Assembly: GCA_964538275.1 (NCBI GenBank)
Contig: CAZIFW010000115.1
Coordinates: 1-5,513, forward strand
DNA: 5,513 nt
From: CANIGN01 sp964538275
GTDB taxonomy: Bacteria > Bdellovibrionota > UBA2428
Direction: 5' to 3'
Shown here: piece after piece, positions 1 through 5,464 of the stretch
Layout of the letters: each line of letters starts with the position of its first letter
Numbering within the stretch: position 1 is the first letter of the stretch
Notes under the pieces: generated by a model
The model's input: only the letters and a program-made list of their open reading frames with translations
What the model was told of the DNA's origin: nothing
The model's database searches: none
Position numbers and translations under genes: made by a program

Positions 1-45
1 TGTCCGAATTCAATCATAGTCTTTTATTTTAATCGCGAAATGGCC
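1..45. other. End of neighbouring noncoding unit
   Basis: Short AT-rich stretch with no open frame of note. It ends in TGGCC directly before the GCTAAC outer box at 46. It does not resemble the bases that precede the equivalent box on the right (5446-5458), so it probably belongs to a different neighbouring unit. It opens with TGTCC, a string that recurs in the other noncoding blocks of the window. Confidence 0.4.
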
Positions 46-215
46 GCTAACGTTTGAGTTTATGCAGTTGCGGGATTAGGAGGCTTTAAAAATGTAGCGC
101 AGCGGAATGTTAAAGCCGACCTGCTGTAAAACTGTCCCCCGTGACCGAACTGCATTTGAAACATAACACTTAAATTTAACACTACACCCCGCAATTGCAT
201 AAACTTTTTGTTGGC
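46..215. repeat. attC-like inverted-repeat unit, complete copy
   Basis: This 170-base unit has long complementary arms. GCTAAC (46-51) pairs with GTTGGC (210-215), allowing one G-T pair. A mostly unpaired T-rich spacer follows. Then 57-74 pairs with 188-205 along 18 positions with a single G-T wobble. A further hairpin lies in the loop. The first 55 bases recur at 5459-5513 with 47 identities and no gaps. The order outer box, unpaired central spacer, long stem and variable loop is that of integron attC sites. However, the unit is longer than the usual attC range of roughly 57-141 bp, and the outer box is a 6-mer (GCYAAC/GTTGGC), not a clean RYYYAAC/GTTRRRY pair. Alternatives are a MITE-like or REP-like element. 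The sequence supports the repeat and its pairing firmly; the attC function is inference. Confidence 0.75.
82..117. repeat. Internal hairpin of the repeat unit
   Basis: GGCTTTAA (82-89) is perfectly complementary to TTAAAGCC (110-117), giving an 8-bp stem with a 20-base loop. It lies inside the large loop closed by the 57-74/188-205 stem, so the folded unit would be a branched structure. The right copy keeps the first arm (GGCTTTAA at 5495-5502), but the window ends before its partner could be seen. Confidence 0.55.
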
Positions 216-228
216 AGTAGTAGGGCCC
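210..228. repeat. Left terminal inverted repeat of the cassette
   Basis: GTTGGCAGTAGTAGGGCCC is the reverse complement of 5446-5464 except at one position. Its first six bases are also the outer box of the left repeat unit. The other 13 extend into the cassette and have no counterpart before the left unit (33-45). The pair GTTGGC (210-215) and GCCAAC (5459-5464) is perfect, whereas GTTGGC against GCTAAC (46-51), inside the same repeat unit, needs a wobble. The end therefore matches the far end of this segment better than it matches its own neighbour. Confidence 0.7.
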
Positions 229-416
229 TTCTCAAAACTTCATTAGTAGCCTTGTCTTTCGTCCCCCGTCAATGTTACACGTCTCTTTATTTTTCAGTCG
301 TGCGGTGGGGCATTTTTCATTGACGCTTTTGTCCACTTACACTGAACTGAGCACACTTATTGACTGGCTTTGGTTATGCGTGGAATGTGCGGCCAGGCAA
401 TGTGTGTGCGACTTGG
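229..416. other. Noncoding region downstream of the operon
   Basis: No convincing gene lies between the cassette end and the stop codon of the nuclease-helicase. There is no clear intrinsic terminator on the minus strand: the only nearby inverted repeat is a 5-bp CTGGC/GCCAG pair (364-368 and 392-396) without a U-run. The block holds one GTCCCCCGT string (261-269) and one TTTGTCC (328-334), both of which recur in other noncoding parts of the window. Its CCGCACATT string (minus strand, 393-385) also starts the right-hand hairpin region, so this may be a decayed relative of that region, but the match is short. Confidence 0.5.
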
Positions 417-2927
417 TTAGTCCTCATTTACAAATGTCTCCGCATAGTCCTTTGCACTTAAAACCGTGTCGTAAAGTCCAACGTCCTCGTCCTTATGTTT
501 GATAATTCCGGTGTAGGTTAAAGATGAGTCCTCGTAACGCTTAAACTTGTAGACCGCATCGTTCATCAGAGCGCTATTGAAAACTCCGAGGCTCACCAGT
601 AGTTCAAAGTCCTTTACATTTAAACCTGTCACCTTTTTAAATAGTCCCGGTTCTAATTGAGTGATTACGTCTTTCAAACTTCTTTCCCGATAATCTGTCA
701 GGTACATGAAAATGGGAACGCGAGTAGCAAACTTTATAAGCTTCTCCTGTATCTCCTTTCTCTTACTCTTGAACTCCTTTTCTTGTTCTGTTAATTCCTG
801 TTTTTCCTTCTTTGTCAGTTCACGTTCGTTGGCTTCCTTTTTTGTTTTCTTAACTGCTTCTGACTTATTGATAATTGTCTCGATGTCCTGATTCAGATTT
901 CTGAATCCTTCAATGCTCATGAGCGCTTCCATTGCTTTCTCGTTGTTCATGAGTCGTTGCAGGGTGTTATTGTCCACGTTCACCAAAAGAGCACTTTCCC
1001 ATCGTCTTGCAAGCAGAGTCGCGGTTGTTCCGCTCATTGCCATGTCGAGTATTCCTGCTGCATCAATTTGCTTCATTGAACTACCGTCATAAGCAAGCAC
1101 AGGTAAGAAGTGGATGAACTCCTCAACTTTCTTTTCAGGATTAGTGTCGTTTACATTTAACCGGCAACTGTAGTCTGCGATTTGTCGCAATGCTCTGTCA
1201 GGAGCAAAATCAAAAACGTAGCACTCTTGTTTTATGATTTCTTCTTTGTTAGGTGATTTACTATCTGGATTTTTGACTGTCCATGGTGTTTGAACTCTGA
1301 ACGCAGCTTGGAAGTAAGTCTCAGGGCTTGAAGAATTTCTCAGCATGAAAATGCCTGTCCAAGGTTTTACTGAAACTCCAGTGGTCAATTTTCCGCATGA
1401 GAGGGTAATGGTTTTTGTTTTAAGTGGATTGTCCATTGCTTCTTGAACGGGCGGTAACGCTTCAACACCGATCCCTGCATCAATTCCGGCAGCTGCAATC
1501 ACATCATAGTCCTGATAGAATTTATTTTGACGTTGTTCCAGTAGATTCTTCATTGCACGGCATGATGCAACTGTCGGCAAGAACCAGAAGGTATGAGAAA
1601 GAACATTTAGCAACGGTGCGTGAGAAAATGGCAACGGTGGTTTTTTCGCGCCCAACTTTAAATTGTCGATTGTAGTTTCTGTGAAAGAGCCTCTAATCAA
1701 GTCCAGCCATTTTTGCACTTCGTCCTCGTATTTGAATTTGGCCTTTTTGCCTTCGCCCTCTGCCGAGAAAAATACGTTCAAGTCAAACTCATTAAACTCT
1801 CCTTTCATTGCTATTTCGCGGATGGAGTCAGGCAATTGGTAAGTCATCATTACCATTCGCGGAAGTGAAGCATAAGGATTGGGTTCTTTCTTCCAGTTTT
1901 CTTTGGCTCGTTGCTCGTCTGAGTATGTCCAATTGTAAATCTGTTCCTCTATAAATTCACCGGAAGCAATCGCTCTGAATGGAGTGCCTGACAAATACAA
2001 ATAGTGATTGGTAGTAATGGGCATAGTCTCCTCATCGAAATAATCCAGCCCTTCACCTTCAGCGAATTTCAGTTCCTTTCCTTCTTCACCTTCAAATAAG
2101 TCCTTTGCATTCTCTCTCCATGCTCCGTAATGATATTCGTCCAGTACAATGCAATCCCAGTTTGTCGCGTGAACCCATTCGTTTTTAACTTTAATTCCAC
2201 CAGCCTCGTTTTTGCCTAAGAAGTCTTGAAACGAACCAAAGCAAACCATCGGTTGGTTTTTCTTTGCTTCGCTGAATTTCATGCCGTTCCTTGATAAGAA
2301 TTGCCAGCCTTTGAAATCGATATGAGATTTAAGGTCTTCTTCCCATGCGCTTTGAACGGCAGGCTTGAACGTAAGCACCAATACTTTCTTCCAGCCCATT
2401 TGCTTTGCCAGTTGATAAGTTGCAAACGTCTTTCCAAATCGCATTTTAGCGTTCCAAAGGAAGTGAGGTATTTTCTTTGGGTTCTCCTTTTTATAAGACT
2501 TAAAGTATCTGATTGTTTTGGTAACAGCTTCTTGCTGCTCCGGCCTCATGGCGAAATCTAAGGAGCGATTGTCTTCATTCTTTACACCGCTTTTAATTTC
2601 AAGAATGGCTGCCTTTACTTCTTTAATTGTGCATTCGAACCATTCGCCTTCTGGATTTTTGATTTTCTTGCTTCTCAGCAATCGATGAACATCAAAATCG
2701 GTAAAAGCCGTTCCGTCATTTTTCATGGCAGAATCCTCGAACACAATTTTAGTTTTGATTCCTGCTGTTTTGGTCTGCTCGGCAATTCGCTTTTCTGATG
2801 AGCGACTGGTGTAGCCAACCTTGAGTAGTCCTACATGGGTTGATACACCAATCAATTCGTAGGCATAGATAGTAGGATTAGTCTCAGGGCGAGGTGGAAA
2901 AAATTTATTCTTCATTGTCGCCTTCAT
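417..2927 (-). CDS. GIY-YIG (T5orf172-like) nuclease fused to SF2 helicase/translocase, restriction subunit
   Basis: An 836-residue protein, likely the ATP-dependent cleavage subunit of the operon. Residues about 18-110 look like a T5orf172-type GIY-YIG nuclease: IYAYEL (20-25), LLKVGYT (34-40) for the YIG strand, Arg47 in KRIAEQ, His81, and the GEWF acidic motif with Glu95. An SF2 core follows: Walker A-like MRFGKT (162-167), VLVLTF (182-187), DEYH (263-266), SGTP (313-316), FWFLPT (447-452), GKLTTGVS (512-519) and QAAFRVQTP (540-548) as motif VI. A Lys/Glu-rich segment at about 693-737 is probably a coiled coil, and the C-terminal 100 residues are unassigned. The start at 2927 overlaps the upstream gene; ATG at 2915 (residue 5), preceded by AAGGCG, is an equally good alternative. 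Family knowledge: GIY-YIG enzymes nick or cut DNA, and SF2 translocases power type I, III and CglI-like restriction. Its exact role here is inferred. Confidence 0.93.
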   Translation of the reverse strand: MKATMKNKFFPPRPETNPTIYAYELIGVSTHVGLLKVGYTSRSSEKRIAEQTKTAGIKTKIVFEDSAMKNDGTAFTDFDVHRLLRSKKIKNPEGEWFECTIKEVKAAILEIKSGVKNEDNRSLDFAMRPEQQEAVTKTIRYFKSYKKENPKKIPHFLWNAKMRFGKTFATYQLAKQMGWKKVLVLTFKPAVQSAWEEDLKSHIDFKGWQFLSRNGMKFSEAKKNQPMVCFGSFQDFLGKNEAGGIKVKNEWVHATNWDCIVLDEYHYGAWRENAKDLFEGEEGKELKFAEGEGLDYFDEETMPITTNHYLYLSGTPFRAIASGEFIEEQIYNWTYSDEQRAKENWKKEPNPYASLPRMVMMTYQLPDSIREIAMKGEFNEFDLNVFFSAEGEGKKAKFKYEDEVQKWLDLIRGSFTETTIDNLKLGAKKPPLPFSHAPLLNVLSHTFWFLPTVASCRAMKNLLEQRQNKFYQDYDVIAAAGIDAGIGVEALPPVQEAMDNPLKTKTITLSCGKLTTGVSVKPWTGIFMLRNSSSPETYFQAAFRVQTPWTVKNPDSKSPNKEEIIKQECYVFDFAPDRALRQIADYSCRLNVNDTNPEKKVEEFIHFLPVLAYDGSSMKQIDAAGILDMAMSGTTATLLARRWESALLVNVDNNTLQRLMNNEKAMEALMSIEGFRNLNQDIETIINKSEAVKKTKKEANERELTKKEKQELTEQEKEFKSKRKEIQEKLIKFATRVPIFMYLTDYRERSLKDVITQLEPGLFKKVTGLNVKDFELLVSLGVFNSALMNDAVYKFKRYEDSSLTYTGIIKHKDEDVGLYDTVLSAKDYAETFVNED

Positions 2928-4461
2928 TCATTGAACGAACCATTCCATCGATAAACGATATTTCACCCTTTGTTAGTCCGTACTTTTTGTAAAGCCTTTC
3001 ATCTGTCCATTCCTCACTAAAGTCTTGTATGGGCACAAACGAGTAAACCTTTTTCATGGCATTTTGAGTGTTCTTAATTAGGAGAACAAGAAACCTGAAA
3101 AATTTTGTCTCCATATAAGCCATCACATTTTCTGCTTTCTTTTTTGATGAAAATGGCCCTATTACAAGATAAGTTTCAGTACAGCATGTATTCTTCTCCC
3201 CAAAGAACGGTTTGCTTATTACTCTGTAAGGAAAAGAGCCTCTTTCTCCATAGGCTTTTGCGACAAAAACTTTATAGTCATCAATCCATTGAATGTTTTT
3301 GCTAATACTTGACTTGCTTACATATGCAATTCCGTTTCGCTGCCATCCATTCATATAGAATTTAACGCCATCTTTAAATGGTTCTTTCTTGTGCTTTGGT
3401 TGCACTCGCTTGTAGCTATTTTCAACTCGAACATCAAAGCCAAATGGGTCATTGGCACTAATGATGTTTGCAAAAGATTCTTCTTTAATCTTTTGTACTT
3501 TCCTTAGTATCGAAATTGCTTCGTTGAATCGTACAAAACTCTCACTTCCTTTTTCGAGGAGCGGACGAGTCATCACAGATTTTTCACCCTTTTGAACGCT
3601 CGTTACTTCACAAGCTCCTTTGTGGTCTCGCTCCCACAAGAAGTAACAAACCCCTCCAGAAATATCGACTCCTGGAAAGCATTCATTTGAATCAAAATAA
3701 TCAACAATTTTACTTAGACGCTCATCATTAAGCATTTCCATTCGGAATTCATCTAAACCTCTTCCACCTGCAAACCACCGAGATGGTATTATCATCGATA
3801 AATAAGTTGGGTTTAACTTTTTAGCTTGCTCCACAAATTTTTGATAGATAGGAGTCGCGCTTGTTCCCATTCCACCGCCATCGTTAAGTTGGTAAGGTGG
3901 GTTTCCTATAATTACATCGAACTTCATATTCTTAAGGATTTTTCCTGGATTGTCATTGTGAATGAATTGATATGCATGGGTTTCGAGCGATTTGTCGCGC
4001 TCGTAGATTTCTTGGCTTGCACCGCAGTAAGAACACCTACCATTCTCCCAAGTGTGTTTTTGTCTTTCGTAAACTATATTTCCATATTCATTGTCGAAGG
4101 CACTACAAACTGAAAACTCTCCATTAGCAAATTTTGAACAGTACAAAGTCCTTCGAGAAAGAAGGGAAGTCAGTTCTGTTATTGCAATACCAAAAACCTG
4201 CTTCGTATAAATATGGTTAGCTCTTTTCTGGACGTTGGGTATTTCTTTTTCAAGTCCCTTCATTAACCGCTTGGTGATTTCACGCAAAAAGACTCCTGAT
4301 TTTGAAACTGGGTCTAAGAACGTTGCATTCTTATTCTTCCAAATACTTACGGGAAGTAAATCCAAAATCTGGTTTGCCAATGCTGGTGGTGTAAACACTT
4401 CATCGTTGCTCAAATTGGCAAGGCAAGAAAGTACATCTGGATTGTAGTTAGTTTGTGTCAT
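2905..4461 (-). CDS. Eco57I-like N6-adenine DNA methyltransferase with C-terminal recognition region
   Basis: A 518-residue protein when started at ATG 4461. A longer frame opens at TTG 4470, but ATG is preferred; it is preceded by GGCGAGA and overlaps the upstream gene by 14 bases. Motifs in order: NDEVFTPP (19-26, motif X-like), FLDPVSKSGVF (48-58, motif I with Lys where Gly is usual), FGIAITELTSLL (about 90-101, motif II area), then a C-x2-C-x15-H-x5-H pattern (Cys143, Cys146, His162, His168) that may bind zinc, and the catalytic NPPY at 187-190. This last motif is the hallmark of adenine-N6 or exocyclic-amine methylation. The C-terminal half ends in WTDERLYKKYGLT, which I associate with Eco57I-type methylase/restriction proteins, and probably contains the DNA-recognition region. 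No separate specificity gene exists. It could also be a IIG-like enzyme, but I see no PD-ExK nuclease motif in it. Confidence 0.93.
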   Translation of the reverse strand: MTQTNYNPDVLSCLANLSNDEVFTPPALANQILDLLPVSIWKNKNATFLDPVSKSGVFLREITKRLMKGLEKEIPNVQKRANHIYTKQVFGIAITELTSLLSRRTLYCSKFANGEFSVCSAFDNEYGNIVYERQKHTWENGRCSYCGASQEIYERDKSLETHAYQFIHNDNPGKILKNMKFDVIIGNPPYQLNDGGGMGTSATPIYQKFVEQAKKLNPTYLSMIIPSRWFAGGRGLDEFRMEMLNDERLSKIVDYFDSNECFPGVDISGGVCYFLWERDHKGACEVTSVQKGEKSVMTRPLLEKGSESFVRFNEAISILRKVQKIKEESFANIISANDPFGFDVRVENSYKRVQPKHKKEPFKDGVKFYMNGWQRNGIAYVSKSSISKNIQWIDDYKVFVAKAYGERGSFPYRVISKPFFGEKNTCCTETYLVIGPFSSKKKAENVMAYMETKFFRFLVLLIKNTQNAMKKVYSFVPIQDFSEEWTDERLYKKYGLTKGEISFIDGMVRSMNEGDNEE

Positions 4462-5122
4462 TCTCGCCAAGTTTTAAAAAATGAATGAGCGGAAAATCTC
4501 TAACGGGTTCGTCAATAGCAGCAGGTTGACCTTCGTCATTGAAAAGAGAGAACTGATGTGTCTTTTCAACTAAGAATCTAAAAACATAGTCTCTGCGTTT
4601 CAGCATTGTACCGTTTACTGCGCTCCACTCCGAAAATACAATTGGCTCTCTCGTTACTGGATTGGTAAAGTCAAGAGCATCACCCCACAAAATATTTCGG
4701 TTTAATAGAAATTGTATGCTTCTGCGACATTCGTCTTTACACTTATCCCTATAAAGCATGGAATAATTTTCATCTACAATTCTGAACAACCTTGCTCTGC
4801 ACTCAACGGCATTGTCCTCCAGAATGTCAACCCCGTAAATACTTGACACTGCTATCACCAGATACCGCTCAAACTCTAATTGACTTTTGCCATAACGGTT
4901 CTCAACGATACCTAATTTCCTTCTCAATACTTCTGCAAGGAAATTTCCGTCTCCACATGCTGGTTCCAAAAACCGAGAGTCAATTCTTTCTGTCTCTTGC
5001 TTTACAAGGTCAAGCATAGCGTTTACTTCACGCTCCGCAGTAAACACTTCTCCATGGTCAGCAACCCGTTTCTTTGATTTTACTTGTCCCTTTTGCTCTA
5101 TTTCTTCTGCCACTTGAGTCAT
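4448..5122 (-). CDS. Short AdoMet-binding methyltransferase-like subunit lacking the NPPY motif
   Basis: A 224-residue protein encoded by the first gene of the operon. It shows the N-terminal half of an N6-adenine methylase: HGEVFTAEREVNAMLDLV (23-40, motif X-like), a canonical motif I FLEPACGDGNF (51-61), YGVDILEDNA with Asp99 (motif II) and WGDALDF (146-152, motif III-like). It then ends without NPPY or any equivalent, so it should bind AdoMet but cannot be a complete methylase alone. The gene is not broken: it has a clean TAA stop, and translation passes to the next frame through an overlap. The simplest reading (inference) is a partner of the NPPY protein in a two-subunit methylase, contributing cofactor binding or structure. 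ATG 5122 is supported by AGGA seven bases upstream and a promoter candidate just beyond. Confidence 0.9.
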   Translation of the reverse strand: MTQVAEEIEQKGQVKSKKRVADHGEVFTAEREVNAMLDLVKQETERIDSRFLEPACGDGNFLAEVLRRKLGIVENRYGKSQLEFERYLVIAVSSIYGVDILEDNAVECRARLFRIVDENYSMLYRDKCKDECRRSIQFLLNRNILWGDALDFTNPVTREPIVFSEWSAVNGTMLKRRDYVFRFLVEKTHQFSLFNDEGQPAAIDEPVRDFPLIHFLKLGENDTN

Positions 5123-5129
5123 TTGAAAG

Positions 5130-5133
5130 TCCT
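5130..5133 (-). promoter_or_regulatory. Ribosome binding site candidate for the first gene
   Basis: AGGA on the minus strand, separated by seven bases (CTTTCAA) from ATG 5122. It is short, but it supports this start over any later one. Neither downstream gene has a site as clear; their starts lie inside the preceding gene. Confidence 0.45.
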
Positions 5134-5157
5134 AAACCTTTAAATCTTTATTGGTGC

Positions 5158-5188
5158 CTAATTTATGTAAATAATGGGTTATGCTCAA
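5158..5188 (-). promoter_or_regulatory. Bacteroidota-type promoter candidate for the operon
   Basis: On the minus strand TTG (5188-5186) is followed after exactly 20 bases by TAAATTAG (5165-5158). The Bacteroidota housekeeping promoter is a TTTG/TTG -33 element and a TAnnTTTG -7 element spaced 19-21 bases, so only one base of the -7 box departs from consensus. The same bases also read as TTGAGC-17-TAAATT in sigma-70 terms. Transcription would start near 5150, giving a leader of about 30 bases before ATG 5122. No other equally good match was seen in 5123-5445. Confidence 0.5.
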
Positions 5189-5189
5189 T

Positions 5190-5204
5190 GGTGGGGCGGG
5201 TGGG
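5190..5204 (+). other. G-rich tract, possible G-quadruplex
   Basis: The plus strand reads GGTGGGGCGGGTGGG, four G-runs with single-base spacers. The first run has only two G, so a two-layer quadruplex fits fully and a three-layer one only imperfectly. The tract fills the gap between the base of the 63-nt hairpin and the -33 element of the promoter candidate. Confidence 0.4.
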
Positions 5205-5267
5205 ATTTGGCTCTTGCCATAGCTTTGGTGTCGCGGTGGGTTTGAGCGGCTATGGCATGTGCCAAAT
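5205..5267. promoter_or_regulatory. 63-nt imperfect hairpin upstream of the operon promoter
   Basis: ATTTGGC (5205-5211) pairs with GCCAAAT (5261-5267). After two T-T mismatches flanking one C-G pair, TGCCATAGC (5215-5223) pairs with GCTATGGCA (5249-5257). In total 17 of 19 positions pair, around a 25-base loop. It lies upstream of the promoter candidate, so it would not be part of the operon transcript from that promoter. It could be an operator, a foldable single-strand recombination structure, or a repeat carried with the cassette. No partner protein is encoded here. The pairing is seen; the role is unknown. Confidence 0.6.
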
Positions 5268-5445
5268 GTGCGGGGCGAGTCGAAGCACAATCTTCTTAAA
5301 AATGCGAAGGGTCGGCTGTATTAATTTTTGTCCCTCGTTTCAATTTTTCCAAAGTCCAAGTTGTCTGCGAAGCCGTTCATTTGTCCCCGTGGGAAATCTT
5401 TGTTAGTGGTCTGTCGCCCGTTTTTTTTGAAACACAAATTTGTCC
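5268..5445. other. Noncoding region between hairpin and cassette end
   Basis: No gene is supported. The block contains TTTGTCC three times (5327-5333, 5380-5386, 5439-5445), a run of eight T (5421-5428) without a preceding hairpin, and the palindrome ACAAATTTGT (5434-5443) just before the cassette end. A 19-codon minus-strand frame from ATG 5380 to TAA 5321 exists, but nothing shows that it is translated. Confidence 0.5.
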
Positions 5446-5464
5446 GGGCCCTATTACTGCCAAC
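5446..5464. repeat. Right terminal inverted repeat of the cassette
   Basis: GGGCCCTATTACTGCCAAC is complementary to 210-228 at 18 of 19 positions. The last six bases (GCCAAC) are at the same time the outer box of the right repeat unit. This is the partner that would close the cassette if the DNA circularised or folded. Confidence 0.7.

Larger units (their letters stand above)
210..5464 (-). mobile_element. Candidate integron-like cassette carrying a restriction-modification operon
   Basis: The segment of about 5.25 kb is bounded by near-perfect complementary ends (210-228 and 5446-5464). It lies between two directly repeated copies of the 170-base unit. It contains a promoter candidate and three overlapping genes and nothing else coding. 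Read on the minus strand, it runs end, promoter, genes, then the attC-like unit at 215 to 46, which is the usual gene-then-attC order of integron cassettes. Against this view, it is far larger than typical cassettes, it has several genes and its own promoter, and no integrase is visible. It could instead be a transposon-like unit with short terminal inverted repeats, or stable DNA between two unrelated insertions of the repeat. Boundaries are seen directly; mobility is inferred. Confidence 0.45.

Noticed and set aside
164..183. CRISPR-like short direct repeat TAACACT (164-170 and 177-183)
   Set aside because: Only two 7-base copies, 13 bases apart in AT-rich sequence; there is no array, no spacers and no cas gene.
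364..396. Terminator for the operon, CTGGC/GCCAG
   Set aside because: The stem is only 5 bp with a 23-base loop, and no U-run follows on the minus strand.
272..502. A 76-codon plus-strand frame at the left of the operon
   Set aside because: It runs antisense over the end of the nuclease-helicase gene, has low-complexity hydrophobic and Cys-rich composition, and has no start signal.
2905..4461. A type IIG enzyme with its own nuclease domain
   Set aside because: I see no PD-ExK or other nuclease motif in the protein. The nuclease function is better placed in the adjacent GIY-YIG-helicase gene.
5321..5380. A 19-codon minus-strand frame (ATG 5380 to TAA 5321), possible leader peptide
   Set aside because: It lies well upstream of the promoter candidate and has no ribosome binding site. 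A frame of this length is expected by chance.
5074..5406. A 110-codon plus-strand frame across the operon leader
   Set aside because: It overlaps the start of the small methyltransferase gene and then runs through the hairpin and repeated noncoding strings. The translation is rich in Cys, Ser and Phe with no recognisable domain.
5411..5428. Plus-strand intrinsic terminator at the run of eight T
   Set aside because: No stable stem precedes the T-run and no plus-strand gene ends nearby.
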